Origin: Botryosphaeria dothidea
Lineage: Eukaryota; Ascomycota; Dothideomycetes; Botryosphaeriales; Botryosphaeriaceae
DNA length: 64,000 bases
Assembly: GCA_011503125.2 (NCBI GenBank)
Contig: WWBZ02000051.1
Span: 2,666,001-2,730,000 of the forward strand
Direction of reading: 5' to 3'
Shown here: piece after piece, positions 23,268 to 35,700 of the stretch
How the letters are laid out: every line of letters begins with the position of its first letter
Position numbering within the stretch: position 1 is the stretch's first letter
Program-made: the position numbers and the translations under genes
Notes under the pieces: generated by a model
The model's input: the letters and a program-made list of their open reading frames with translations, nothing else
What the model was told of the DNA's origin: nothing
Databases searched by the model: none

Positions 23268-24758
23268 TCAAAGCTTCCTCGCGACCCAGAAAGACGGCCT
23301 GTACACGCTCCGCAGCATGCTCCTGGGATCCGAAATGTACCCAGTCTCGATGCCGTTCTCGCCAGGCCGCTCGTGCCTTTCAATGCGGAAGCCAAACCGC
23401 TCGACCAGCGCCACCACCTCGTCGTCCGTCAGCTCGACGGACCCGCTCTCCGCAATGCCGAGACCCCCACCACCGTGATCATGGACGCGACCGCCCTGCT
23501 CGCTCTCCCATTCCCCCCTCGCCGGCTCGGGCCGCCTGTTCTTCGCGCCCGGCGGATCGTTCTCAAAGTGCCACAGCAGCGGGCCCAGGTTGATCCACAC
23601 GCCGCCCTGCTTCAGACAGTTGGCGATGGCCTCGATGTAGTTGATCAGATTCGGCGCCGTGTCGACGAAGAAGACGCTCGCGACCGCGTCGAACGCGGCG
23701 CGGTTCTGCGCGCCGCGGTACGCGACGCAGAAGTCGGCCGCGGCCATGCCCATCCGCGCGAACGCGTGCGTGCGCATGCCCGCGCTGGCCGCGCGCAGCA
23801 GCGTCGCCGGATGCACGTCGGGCACGCGCACGGCCTGCAGCTGGTGCGCGCGGCGGGCGTGGTTCGAGAAGGCGTGCGCCCACGGGTGCACGGCGAACTG
23901 CTCGGCGCGCGCCGTGTGGTTGAGGACGAAGGCCGACGCCATCAGCTGGTGGTACGAGATCTCGTTGCCCTCGACGGCGAAGCCCAGCGCGCAGAGCTCG
24001 ACGACCAGCCGCCCCAGGCCCGCGCCCGGCACGAGCACGCGGATCTCGTCGCGGTGCGAGGGCGGCACGGCGGCGTGCTCGGAGGCGAGGGCGGACAGGA
24101 CGGGCCCGTAGCAGGCGCTGCGCTCGGCGGCGCCGGCGGCGCTCCAGTCGCGGTACATTTGCCGGAGCGTGCTGCGGGCCTTTTCCATGTCGGACGAGTT
24201 GGCGGCGCCGCGCCAGCAGGGCTTGGGGGCGGAGTCGGAGTCGCGGGAGCTGGTGATGTCCGGGTTGATGCCGAAGTTTGGGGCGGCGGCGCGGAAGATG
24301 GCTTCGGCCAGGTCGGCGTTGGCGTCGATGGCGTCGTCGATGGCGTTGAAGGTGTCGAGGAGGGAGAAGGGCGGCTCGGCCAGGAGGTTCCAGTGGGCGG
24401 AGGGCATGGCGTAGAAGTTCTGTCGGCGGACGTGCGTCACGTTGTAGTGGGCTACATGGCGGTAGGACCTTGCATGGAGGGAGAAGTCTTAGTGATCGCT
24501 AGAAGGGAGTGATAGGTGGTCAGCGCCCGGGGAGGGTGCTATAGCGAGCAAAAAAGAGGAAATAGGTATGTATAGTACAGTTACCAAAAAGGGAAACGAA
24601 AGATCACGAAGTGACTATAGAGAGAGGCATCGAAATGCGACTTACTGAAAGGAGTCTAGAGCGGCATAAACGACTCTCTGCTCATCTGGATCGTCATTGG
24701 GGTCTATCTCTCCTTGCCACTCGCCTTCAAGGGCACCCGGATATGTCTCGGAGGCCAT
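23268..24758 (-). CDS. Carnosine N-methyltransferase-like SAM methyltransferase (N2227 family), 437 aa
   Basis: Two exons, complement(join(23268..24468,24646..24758)); exon 1 starts MASETYPGALEGEW, and the join reads LDSFQ|SYRHVAHYNV. Family marks are the N-terminal RVVYAALDSF...HYN segment, RQMYRDWS, the SAM-binding PGAGLGRL (about 185-192), the GNEISYHQL block that follows it, FVDTAPNLINYIEAI, and GGVWINLGPLLWHF. The end SVYRPSFWVARK is also typical. Animal CARNMT1 makes anserine from carnosine and methylates protein histidines; yeast has a homologue of unsettled role. Fungi generally lack carnosine, so a protein or other imidazole substrate is likelier here. Its promoter is shared with the divergent PAC4-like gene. 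Confidence 0.9.
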
Positions 24759-25195
24759 TGCCGGGGCGATATGGTGGTTGTAGCAGCAAGTCTCGGTGGA
24801 GTATCAGCTGGTACAACCGGCTTGGAAAAAAGTTGTGGGGCGAGGTTGGTGGGTTGAATCAGGGAATGATGACGGTTTGAGAGGCCGTGATCTGTACGCT
24901 GGCAAGGTGGGGTTGATGGGCTGTGTCACGCGACAAGAAGTTTGCCGGATCAGGCTGTGGCACGGTGGAGCGTGACGCGGGGAGGGTTGGTAGGGTCAGT
25001 CAGCGGGTTTGATGCGGACGACGCCCGAGCGCTCGCTGCCGTCCCGTCTTTCCCTGCGTCGATCATGGCGCAACCCACGCGCCGCCCGTCCTCTCCACCA
25101 AACACCCTAGCCTCGCTGCCTATTCCACACCAAAGCTCGCCCGAGACACGCCAGCCACCCGCTACACGCACCAGGCTCCTCCACGATCCCACAGC
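24759..25195. promoter_or_regulatory. Divergent promoter region, methyltransferase / PAC4-like
   Basis: 437 bp separates the two start codons in head-to-head orientation. No clear TATA element was seen on either side. Confidence 0.5.
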
Positions 25196-25756
25196 ATGGC
25201 CACCGCCGCCGCCACCGCCGCCCTCGCCAACGGCGAGAAGCACGAGCCCAAACAGCACCAGCCCGTGCAGCTGTCCTTCCCGCTCCCGCGCGCCCCCAAC
25301 GCTCGCGTCAACCTGCACCTCACCGTATACCCCGCTGCTCTGATGCTGTTCGTCACGACAACCTCGCCCGAGCACGATGCCGGCTCCTCGGCTCCTGCGG
25401 GGAGCTTCGTTTATGCCATGCCCAACGTGAGTCCCCAAGCCAGCAACAACCGCCTGTTTGCACGTATATGGAGACATGTTAGACTGACGTGAACCGTGGG
25501 ATATCAGCGCTCCAACCCTACCGCACAACCGCTGAGCACCGCCCTCTACCCGCAAACACCCACGCTTGATCTCGCAACGAGATTAGCCAAGATCCTGGCG
25601 AGACGGACCGGACGGCCGACCTACGTGGGGAACTCTACATCTTTCGCGAGCGCAGGCGCGGGTGGTAATGTGGAAGAGGAGATGGAGGGCTTGGCGCGAG
25701 TCGTTGAAGTGGTGGTTGATGAAGTCAAGAAGGTGGACCAGGCAGCTTCAGCTTGA
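25196..25756 (+). CDS. Proteasome assembly chaperone 4-like protein, 159 aa
   Basis: Two exons, join(25196..25426,25508..25756); donor GTGAGT after MPN, acceptor CAG before RSNPTAQP, phase 0. The core reads VNLHLTVYPAALMLFVTT, then FVYAMPNRSN, PLSTALYP, LATRLAKILARRTGRPTYVG and EEEMEGL, which follows the order of beta strands and helices in human PSMG4/PAC4. PAC4 pairs with PAC3 and promotes assembly of the alpha-ring of the 20S proteasome. The N-terminal 25 residues are Ala-rich and poorly conserved. The family is short and divergent, so the assignment rests on the pattern of the whole chain rather than on one motif. Confidence 0.78.
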
Positions 25757-26932
25757 AAGCCTCTTGGAAGAGAAGTATAGAATAGGCGGCATCGTCCCGG
25801 AGTTTGAACCCGCGGTGATCTGATTTAGAATCGATCCAGACGAGCCTGATCATTGCAACGCTTTGCGGGCCACATTCGTGCTGGGAAAACAATGCTGGGC
25901 TCACCCTACACGGAATCGGAAGGATGATTCCAAGGTAATCCCGTGATTTTCGCCGCATTTTTTCATCAGAGATCTCGGGCTTTTAACCTTCTCTCTTCAG
26001 CCTTGCCTCCAAATTCGGCCTTTACATCACTCAGAAAAGAAAGCGGTACTTTATGGGAATTGATCTAGTCAAACTAGCAGTTTCCTTACGTGAAGGACTG
26101 CGCCCTCAAATACGGAGGTGGAATTTTGGGGGCTTCGCAAAGAAGCGGAAAATGGTCAGGAAACAAGTTCAATTTCTTGACGGCTCAAAAATTAGGGCGC
26201 AGCTTTGGGAAGGGCGGCACCTCTGTTGGTCCATGGAAGCTTAGCTACCATGCTCAACGAATCGATGCCCCAACGCCTTGCCAACAAGCTTCTTTGGCTG
26301 GTTTGGCTAGTAAGGATACAAATCCTGCCGCTGCAGTGGTGTTTAATTTGATGAGAACCAATGGCCAACAGCCTTTCATTTTTCGAGGTTGAGGTCTTCA
26401 GGGCGCAGCAGAGTCAGCTTGGGCCGTGTGGGGCATCCATCCAAAGACTTGTCAGCCTCGTCGCACGCAATGGCGCTCTAGAAACGCGAGTAGTTGGCTA
26501 TGTTAGTCAGACAACCGCCTTCAATTCTTATAAATTTGAACTCTAGGGCGCAGTAAAGCTGGCAGGGGCCCGTGATCATGTAGTACATATCCTGCAGAAC
26601 CTCATTTCAGCCTTAAATGAGTAGATGAAGAGACCTTACTTGCTCGAATTTAGATTTCTAATTTGCTCCGTATTTGTTTCATGGAACGGAAAATGTAGGC
26701 ATGCGATAAATAGCAGTCTCACGGCTCGCAACAATATATAATGTACGGAAGAACGATGACCTCATCTGTAAACTGTGCAATGGAAATCATTTAACTATCA
26801 ATAGAAGCAAAAGTCCATTTTTCTTCATCCCTACGCCTACCAAATGCTGGCTTTTCCCTAATTATCTACAACTCATATATCCACGCAAAGGCATTGATCA
26901 TTTTCTCCCGTTCTCCAGCTCATCTCTATCCT
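25757..26932. other. Intergenic between convergent 3' ends
   Basis: About 1.2 kb, AT-richer towards 26500-26900. Short frames only; no gene, repeat or RNA recognised. Confidence 0.5.
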
Positions 26933-29900
26933 TTACTGCAACATCCCCTCCAAGCTCTCCCCCAAAATCTCCTCAATCCGCCTGATCCACCTAAGCGTCT
27001 CCCTCTCAACCTCCTCATCGTCATCCTCCTGCAGCTCGCTAATGAACGGCAGCATCTCCGGCAGTAAGCCGAGCCACTCCTCGCCAAGCGCCTCGGTGAG
27101 GCTCTGCTGCGCCTTGACAGCGGCCAAGCGCGTAGCATCGTCATCCGCGCGCATGAACTTGAGGATGGCGCTGTTGAGCGCCTTGTGGTGGTCGCCCGAG
27201 TGGGCGGCGGCAGCGAGGGCGGTCAGAGCGGGGGCGACGTGGGTTTGGAGGACGGGGCTGGCGGCGCACGCCGAGAGCTGGGTGAGGAGGGGCGTCGAGA
27301 TGGTGGTGAAGTGGGAAGGCGCGGTCCAGAAGTCTGCGGGAGCGAAAATATTAGCATCAGAACAGGATTTGAGAGAGACATGTTTGGGATTTAGAAGACA
27401 TACCATCTTCGTCGTTCTCAAAACTCTTGGTCAGAGCGTCCAGGACAGCCTCCAGTAAGGCCGCCTCCTCGACCTCGCTGGCCTTGCGGCCAAGGACCTC
27501 GGCAGCGAGCTCGAGCACGTAGCTCGAATAGCCCGTCACGATGCTGCGGAGCTTGTCGAAGAACGTGCCCAGGAAGACGAATAGGCTAGTTGCGCGCAGC
27601 ATGCGACCGCGGACTTCCTTCTTGGGCAGAGCCGTGGCAGCCCATTCAACGAGACGCACGAAGAAGGGCCTGAAGGATGCGTCATTCAACTTCATAACCA
27701 TGGTGAGTGCCACGGAGTTGATCTGACTCTCTAGGCCGTTGATCTCAGTGACGGTCTTGTCATCTTCCTCGGAAACCTGTTTCTCCTCGAGTTGCGTACG
27801 GCGTAGGTCAAACGCCTTAAGGAAGAAACTGAACAGTGTCTGTGAACTCTTGCCGACAACAGCCTTTGGACGTGTCTCCAGAGCCGTGTGGAGCATGGAA
27901 AGGTGTTCCTTCGCCGCAAAGTAACCGGTCTTGACTGCGTTGGTCCAGTTACGGTCAAGCGCAGCGAAGCAGTCCTTTGCATCCACCTGCTTGGCGGCAA
28001 GGTTATAAAACTGTTCACGATTGTCATCGGCCTCATAACTGAGCTCGGCCTCTGCAGACGCGTGCGAAAGTTGCAGTGCGGAGTCAAGGTAGGTGCCCGA
28101 AAAGATGTAAGGGATGCGCTCAAGAATGGAGCAAAGCAGAGAGTACACGGCATTGTGAAGGCTCTGTCCCTTTTCACCGGCGCGGATGCTCTCATCAAGG
28201 TACTTGAAGGCCTGGGGGAGAACCTTGGGAATGAGCGGAATGAAGTCATCCCTAAGAATCTCCACTGTTGAAGCAAGGCAGAGGAGGGACATGACGCGCA
28301 GACGGTCTTCAGTGGCTCCTAGGGCCTGCTCGCCGGAAACAATCTCAGCAGCAGATGCCACGACCGCAGTATCCTTCTTGCCAAACTTCTCCGAGATCTG
28401 GTCGATACATGCCACAGCTGTATGCTTGAGATTGATGTCCGGGGAGTTTTGAATGACAGACGTGATGCGGGGCAGGAATTCAAGAAGAGCAGTTCTTGCC
28501 GAAGCGTCACCTTGCTTGACATTGATAGCCTGAGCCTCGACAGCACGCAGGGCTGTGCGGCGGACATCGTCACTCGCATGGCCAAGCAAAGAATCTGCAG
28601 ACTTCACCAACTCTGCAGTTGGGAGCAGACAGAGGAGACCAGAAAGGACCTGGCCACAGGCTTCCTTGAGGTCCTCTTGCTGCTTGTACTGCTGGGACAT
28701 CTGAATGGTCTTCTCAAGAAGTTGGGAAAAGACGTTGCGTACGGCAGTAGCTTCCTCATTCTCCTCCCTCAAAACCCTCAAGACTCTGTTGTGAAGCTGG
28801 CCGTCCTGGAGGAGATTTGACAGAGCATCGAGAAGAGTGATCGCTGTATCTTGGATCTGATCGGCGTCCCTCTCGTTCAACGTGAAGAGGACTTCTGACA
28901 TCGTGCGTTTCGGCTTCAGAGCATCCTCAACAAGGTCGAGGTATCTTCTGGAAGCCTTAAGGTTGGTCGTAGGATCAAACATCCTCATTAGTTCAGTGGC
29001 AAACCGGCGTACAGCAGCGTCGCTAGGATACTTCTCGAGTAGCATGGCAAGGATGGCAAAGAGAGAGTCGTCAGGCCCCAGCTTCTTTGCCAACTGACCA
29101 AAGAGACCCAGGCGACGGTGAAGAGGAATGTGTTCATATGCTGCAGTGAAACTGAGGAGGAGATCAGCGGCACCAAGTACGAGGTCCCTCTTCCTCTTGC
29201 GCAGTGAAGCCGCGAGCGGAGGCACTACGCGGGAGACGGTCTGATCAACGACATGAGCAGAGTAATCATCGCTCTGACGGAGGATGGAAGAGCCCATGAA
29301 CGTAAAGATGGGCATGACGCTATGAAGGACGACATCTGGCACACACGTGGCCAAACTGGAAATGAGTAACAGCGCAGAATTTTGCACCTGAGGGTTGGAC
29401 GTGTGACGGACGCATTCTACGAGAAGATCTGCGCGGATGGAAGCCTGGTCGATCTCTGCTCCGGTAGATTCCATCTTGTCCACGATAGCCAGCAGAGAAC
29501 TTATGATGAGACTTTGCAGGTAGACCAGGCTGGAGCTCGTCTGGATCTTGTACTGCTGAAGCTCGCCCAGAATATGGAACAGACCACGCAGTAATGCAGG
29601 GTGATTCTCGGGAGAGGAACCCTCCACAAGCTCAAGAACCAAAGTGAGCTTCTCGAGGGCCTTAGTTGTCTCTTCCGTATCACGAGTGTCAAACCGAGCC
29701 ATTTCGGCCTTGCTGGTCCTTCTCCTCTTGGCGGCAGGCGGGTTCTCCGGAAGCTGTACCGCAGTTGGAATGTCATCCAGGAAGGAAACGAGAACCGCGG
29801 TAGGAAGTTCAACGGTTCTTAAGGTCTCAAGAGCATTCTCCTTCCGTGACTTGGCGAGCGCATCTTCAGGTGACTCCAGTGCCAGGCCTAGAAGGAACTG

Positions 29901-32450
29901 AGCAGCCTCTTGCTTTCTACCGACCTTGAGCGAAGACCAAATAGCACGTAAACGCTCAAAGGCAGCTTGTTGGATGTTGGGGCGGTCTGATCCGAAATCG
30001 CCCTGAATGATTCTCTGGAGGAGTTGCAGACCCTCCGCGTCACGGGATCCAATCGCGCGGAGATGGAGCCTGTCAACTTCCACAACATCCAAAGACTCAA
30101 TACTAGAGATGGTGATGGCCTCAGACTTTGAAAGAGAAAGCCACTTTTCCACTGCCGGAAGCATGATCTGGACACGGGCACTGGATCCACTCTTTCCGAC
30201 TTGGTCGAAGAAGGAGAACAAACGCAACCGGATGTTGAGAAGGGGTGTATTAACAGCATGACTGCTGAGGAAGCCACACAATGATGCTCTGAGAGAAGAC
30301 TTGAACTCGGGCCCATGCGCTGGCGCCCCCGCATGCTTGTGGGCTTTATCATCCATGGCCGCCTGGAAAACCTGCTTGATATGGTTCGCATCCAAGGCAC
30401 ATTCCTCCAGCGTAGGCAAGATGGCAGCCGTAAGAACCTTGGAAGTGTCCTCAGTGGAGAGCCACTTGGTAGAATTGGAAGAGGTGCCATAAATTGTTTC
30501 GCGGCCCCAGACTGTCACCTTGCTGTCTTTCTTTGCCGGCATCTTCTCCGAAATGAGTGCAGCCGATGCTGCGGCAGCCTTGCGAACACCCGCGGAGCTA
30601 TCAGAGAGGCCATTGAGAACGTAGGGGATAAGGGCCTGGAGGTCAGATTTGTCGTCTCCGGAGGCGCTAAACCAAGCGTTTGCCAGGCTAATCGCGGTAC
30701 TTCTTGCCAGTGCCGGCCACGATCCGCACCAAAATCGAGCAAGGAAAGTCAAATAGAGCGTCTCATTCCTTGCAAATAGGGGAAGTTGTGAGAACTTGTC
30801 TATCGACTCCTTGGAAGTCATACATCTCAAGAATGCCTTCGCAAGTGCCTCGAAAGTTTGGGAGTCATGGGAAGCAAGGAAAGAAATTTCGGATGTTTCC
30901 GAAGGGAGCGATGAGAGAATATCTTCGATGGCATCGGGTAATGCGGGCAAGGAATCCTCCATGTCAACATCTTCGTCTCCGTCCTTCTTGGGTTCTACAG
31001 CTGGCCGAAGTACTGTCTTGAGCTGCATCTCCAACTTCTCAACATCCATCTCTTCACTCTCAATGACCTTTGCGATGTTTTGGCCGATGTCTAGAGACTG
31101 GTGGAGGCGAATGATCAGATCGGCCAATTGACTTCGCTGCTCGGGAGTGGCGTCCGTGGATTGATCCACCCTTGCGACGGTAGCCAGGAGAGACTTGATA
31201 ATTACCCCGGTCTGCAAGTCGTCGTACAGCTCAGCGTGCAAAGTCTTTTCCACGAGACCCAGCCACGCGGAATTGTCGGAGGATGCCGACTTCCCGTACT
31301 TCTCCAAAATACCCAAAACGCATCCGAATGCCAGCCTGTCAGCCCGGCATTGTTGTGAGATGGTCAAAATCCTGTCGGCCAATTGTTCCAGTTTTAGCAG
31401 TCCGCGCAGAACAGGCTTTGGCAGCTTTGCGCTCCGCCTCTCTTGGGCGAGGATGGCGAGAGAGGCCAGGGCGCTGTCCAGAGTCTCCAAAGTCCAGGTC
31501 GAAGTGATAGCCTCCATCATGCCGTTCAACAGCTTGTCCTCCAAAGATGTCTTGTTGGCCATGACGAACATGATCATGTAGCATCCAAGCTTCAGGTCCG
31601 GCGCGTTCTTAACACTCAATGCCTCATTGAGGAATGGTAGTATCCTTAGAATGATATCCTCCTCCCGTTGCCGCTGAACATTTCCCCTGCCAGACTTGGC
31701 CTCGTCGAGCATACCGTAGACAGCTTGAGTTGCAACGCTAGCCCAGAAGGACAGCAGGGACGGTGATTGCTGATGAGCCTTGGTAACCTTCAATACATAC
31801 GAGTTGAAAGCTGTCAAAAATGCAGGAGTATGGGTGGCGGTATAGATGATGGTCTGGCGCGGAGGACTCGCGAGTGATGTTATGTACGGATAGAGGAATC
31901 GGTAAGTTGGCGAGAACTTGCGCGGGAGGATGGAGAGGAGAGCCAAGAAAATGGGGGTGCTGTGGTATGGAAGGAAGGCCAAGATAGTAAACTCGGTGTT
32001 GTATTCGTGAATGCTGAGACGAGAGAAAGATTAGTTCAAGCAGCTCCTCGAGTCTTGGGTGGAGTATGCGCACCGGAACCGGCGTACGAGCCATTCCACG
32101 GCCTTGACAGCAGGCTTCAGCAATAACCTGGTGCCAACAAGGCCGAGAAAAGTTTCCAGAACAACATCTAGCTCTTTATTTTCCTTCTTGGTCATCTGGG
32201 TTCTGTCCTCGGTTACGCTCTGTTCGCTGAACAAGTTTTGCGCAAAGGCGGCGAAGCGAGGATCCAGGGCGCATAGCTCGTCGAAACCTTCGTGGCATAT
32301 CTGATAGATGGTGTTGAAATCCTGGGAAGCGGCGACCTTGGGATCGAAGAGGAGGGATTTTCCGTGGGCGGCCTTTTGAGCTTTCAGGTCCAGTTGGTGG
32401 GTGCTCGATGCCGCGATCTGGGCGAGCTGCTGCTGAAGAGCGGAGGTCAT
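26933..32450 (-). CDS. UTP10: UTP10/HEATR1, U3 snoRNP (SSU processome) HEAT-repeat protein, 1795 aa
   Basis: Three exons, complement(join(26933..27333,27404..32013,32074..32450)). Joins read VRRFR|IHEYNTEF and FENDED|DFWTAP, both typical of the family. The N-terminus (MTSALQQQLAQIAASS, then LDLKAQKAAHGKSLLF) and the C-terminus (RRIEEILGESLEGML) are hallmarks. In between lies a long array of HEAT-type helical repeats without enzymatic motifs. Utp10 belongs to the t-UTP (UtpA) complex that binds nascent pre-rRNA, links Pol I transcription with processing and is needed for 18S rRNA maturation in the nucleolus. Length matches yeast Utp10 (about 1770 residues). The gene is head-to-head with the NRDE2 homologue. 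Confidence 0.95.
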
Positions 32451-32756
32451 GTCGGCGGCAGGGATTGGGAAGCGTGCGGCAGCGCTCCGTCCATGGAAAG
32501 CGAAGCAAAGGGACAAGGCTTGGGGGCCTGGCAAGGTCTCTCGAGATGCTGGGAGAGGTGCGCAATGGAGTGGAGGCGATGCGCGCGGCTTCAGAAAATG
32601 CGCACACCGCCCTCCCGGCCGCAACTTTTTCTGCCGCCCGCTCGGCGCTCCGAATCGCCGACGCTCGCTGACCTCACAGCTGCCGCCGCCCCAGCGCCAT
32701 GTCCTCTCCTCAGGTATGTTCGCCTCGCTGATCTGCACCAGCGCCGCCGGTTGACC
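32451..32756. promoter_or_regulatory. Compact divergent promoter, UTP10 / NRDE2
   Basis: Only 306 bp separate the two start codons. It must serve both genes, suggesting shared regulation of two nuclear RNA-processing factors. An ATG at 32699 followed by CAG and GTATGT is suggestive of an alternative first exon but has no suitable acceptor. Confidence 0.6.
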
Positions 32757-35700
32757 ATGGACCAGGCTGCCAAACCGACCGTCCCAAAATTTGCGAGCTT
32801 CAGGCCCAAGCCTCAGCCGCCTGCCCTCCCCGACGAACCCACTCCCACTTCCGAGGACGAGAAGCACCGCCGCTGCCCCCATCACGTCGAAGATCGCGAA
32901 CGGGACCACAAGAGTTCGCGTAATCGCCACCATCACCACAGCCGTAGTCACCGCGATCGCGATGCACGAGAGGACCGTGACCGGGAGCGGCGCCACGAAC
33001 ATCGCCATAGACACAGGCACGACGATGCCAAGCGGCGGCATCGCAATGAGGAGGAACCCAAGGAACGTGTGGTTGCAGAATCCAGGCCACAAGTGCAGTC
33101 CGTGAGCGAAGATGTCTTGTATGTCAGTGACCGCAAAGGCGACCTCGCCAATTTGCAATATGGGAGATTGCATCAGTACAGCGTGCCCTCATACCGCAGA
33201 GCTGGGTGCGGATCTGTCCTCGGGTTGCCATCCTACGCAAGAATCGACAGGTTTGTCTCGGACGATCGCACCATTGTCATTGACCTGAGAGGCCGTCGCG
33301 GTGGCTCTGAGCGCCAGCTGCTCTCCAAAAGACTTCTGGGAAAAGAGGCCCCCATCCTGCGAGTCATCAAGCCCTTGGAATCCGAGGCATCGCACGAGTC
33401 TGAGACTGTGGACCGGAATAAAATCTTTTTCAGTGTCAAAAGAAAGCGTGACTCAGAATCGCCTGCTCCAGATGCGCAAGGAGTTGACTACAGGTCGATC
33501 GAAGGGAAAGCAAAACCCAGTCGTCAACCGGAAGACTCGGATCTTGAATATGCTAGTGATGAGATGGGAGCCAGTTCACATCAGGTTTTTTTCTCGGAGA
33601 CCAAGGAACGAAACGCCTTGTTAGCCAAAAGAGTTCAAGACAACCCCAAAGATCTCCAAGCCTGGTTGGACCTCGTGGAGCATCAAGAGTCCATGATCCG
33701 TATAGGTTCTTCTAACGTACACCGTCAACTGGGAGCAACGGAATTGCACGCCCTGGCCTCGCTTCGCTTTGACATATACCAACGCGCGTTGAAAGCCATT
33801 CACTCAGGACGATTGATTGTAGGCCTCATGGAGGAGAGTTCAAAGATCCATCAGAGGGAGGAGCATTTTCAACGATGGAAGCAAGTACTGGCGGATAACC
33901 CTGACAGCACGGATTTATGGATTCAATATCTCGATGCTCTGCAAACGAACCTGGCCGAATTTCACTTCGAGGACTGCCGATCCAAGTTCTTGGAATGCTT
34001 GAGAATCATAGCCAAATCAAGCACAGAGGATTCTCAGAGGTTAAGAATTTATGTCTTTTTGCGTCTCACGTCACTGATGCTGCATACTGGGTATCACGAA
34101 AGAGCTATTGCGCTCTGGCAAGCACTGCTCGAGTTCCACCTTTTCAGACCAACCTACGGGGAAAACACATCCACCTCCACCATTTTGAGGGACTTCGAGG
34201 AGTTCTGGGAGAGCGAGTGCCCCCGCATTGGTGAGCCTGGTGCGAAGGGTTGGGCAACTTTTAAACAGGAGGGTACATTTCCTGATCCGCCTGAATCGAC
34301 TATCCAAGAAAGCGACACCGAAATCTCTCTGAGACGTCTTTTCGAGACCTTCTCTCAAGAAGAGAATCGCCGAATGAAATCATTGCAGTGGCCAGGGCGT
34401 ACCACAGATGAATTTGGGGAAGACGATCCGTTCCACGTAGTGCTCTTTTCAGACATCCAGGCTGAACTCGATATGATGAAGACGCCATTACAGTCAATTC
34501 TACTCGTGGAGGCTTATCTTTGTTTCTGGGGTCTTCCCCCCTTACCTTCCGATTTGCAGACTCGTCCATGGTGGCTGGATCCCTTTCTCCGGAAAGAGAG
34601 ACTCCATGCTTCTCAATCTCGGCCACTTCTCCTCCCGGGACCATCCAACAGCTTCGAAGCAAATGTACACTACGAGCTCGATGACTGGAAGTCTCCAGTA
34701 ATGCATTTCCAAATCACCACGGAGGAACTCTTTGATGGCCAGGTTTTCGCTGGTACGCATACTCAAGAGCAGATGGATTGGCTGAGTAGAGCTCTCAAGA
34801 GTTTTGCGCATACTATTCCTCATGACGCCATTGCTGAGTATTTTCTCGCGTTTGAACGGTATTGCAATCCGACCGGTGCTTCCAAGGCTGCAAAGGCGCT
34901 TCTGAAGAAGCGCTCTTCGAGCCTGCGCCTGTACAACGCTTATGCTTTGATTGAAAGCCGCCTGGAGAAGAAAGTGGAAGCTGATCGTGTATTTTGCATG
35001 GCACTGAGTATGAGCAATCAACTCCCTTCCGAGTCGAGCAAGTTCCAGGTCCTGTTATGGCGCACTTGGATATGGGAAACCCTGCGCACTGGGGATTTGA
35101 GGGCAGCAAAACATCGAGTCTCTTCGATTGGGGATGCAAACCCGACACCAGACGCTCAGACCAATGATGGCGAAGAAAATAATTTCCATCCAGCCACCGT
35201 CCTCAAGGTCCGCAACACGCTCGTCGAGGGACGCGATCACTGCATTTCGATCGGAGACACCATGCTGGCAGTCTACTATGCGGAATGTCTATCATTATTC
35301 ACATATCTGCAAAGCGAATTCGACATCATTGCGGCGCTTGATTCGCTGCGCAGCATTTCTACTGTTCTCCAATCTCGTGGTCTGCTCCATTCAGCGGCCA
35401 ATGAGGTTGCCCATCAAGCACAGTGCCAACTAATCGCATACCACTCAAAGCATGTTAAGCTTTTCAAGCCCAGCATTGCCCGGTCAGGGATTCAAGAGAG
35501 CATCAAGCTTTTCCCCAACAACACCAAGTTTCTGCAAATGTATGCGGCCAACGAAGCCCGCTTCCGGGTGGATGACCGAGTCAGGGCCATCATGCAGGAT
35601 ATAGTGTTGCAGAAAGGCGAACAGTCCATCGTGGGCTGGTTCTTCGCAGTCTACTCTGAGCTCAAAAGAGGCGAAAACCTCGGCGGAACAACCCATGCCG

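Noticed and set aside
15839..24758. Biosynthetic gene cluster around the aminotransferase and methyltransferase
   Set aside because: No core synthase, oxidase or cluster regulator is nearby, and the neighbours are housekeeping genes.
32292..32756. In-frame upstream extension of the NRDE2 gene
   Set aside because: It overlaps the first exon of UTP10 on the opposite strand and lacks family sequence; the ATG at 32757 gives the typical start.
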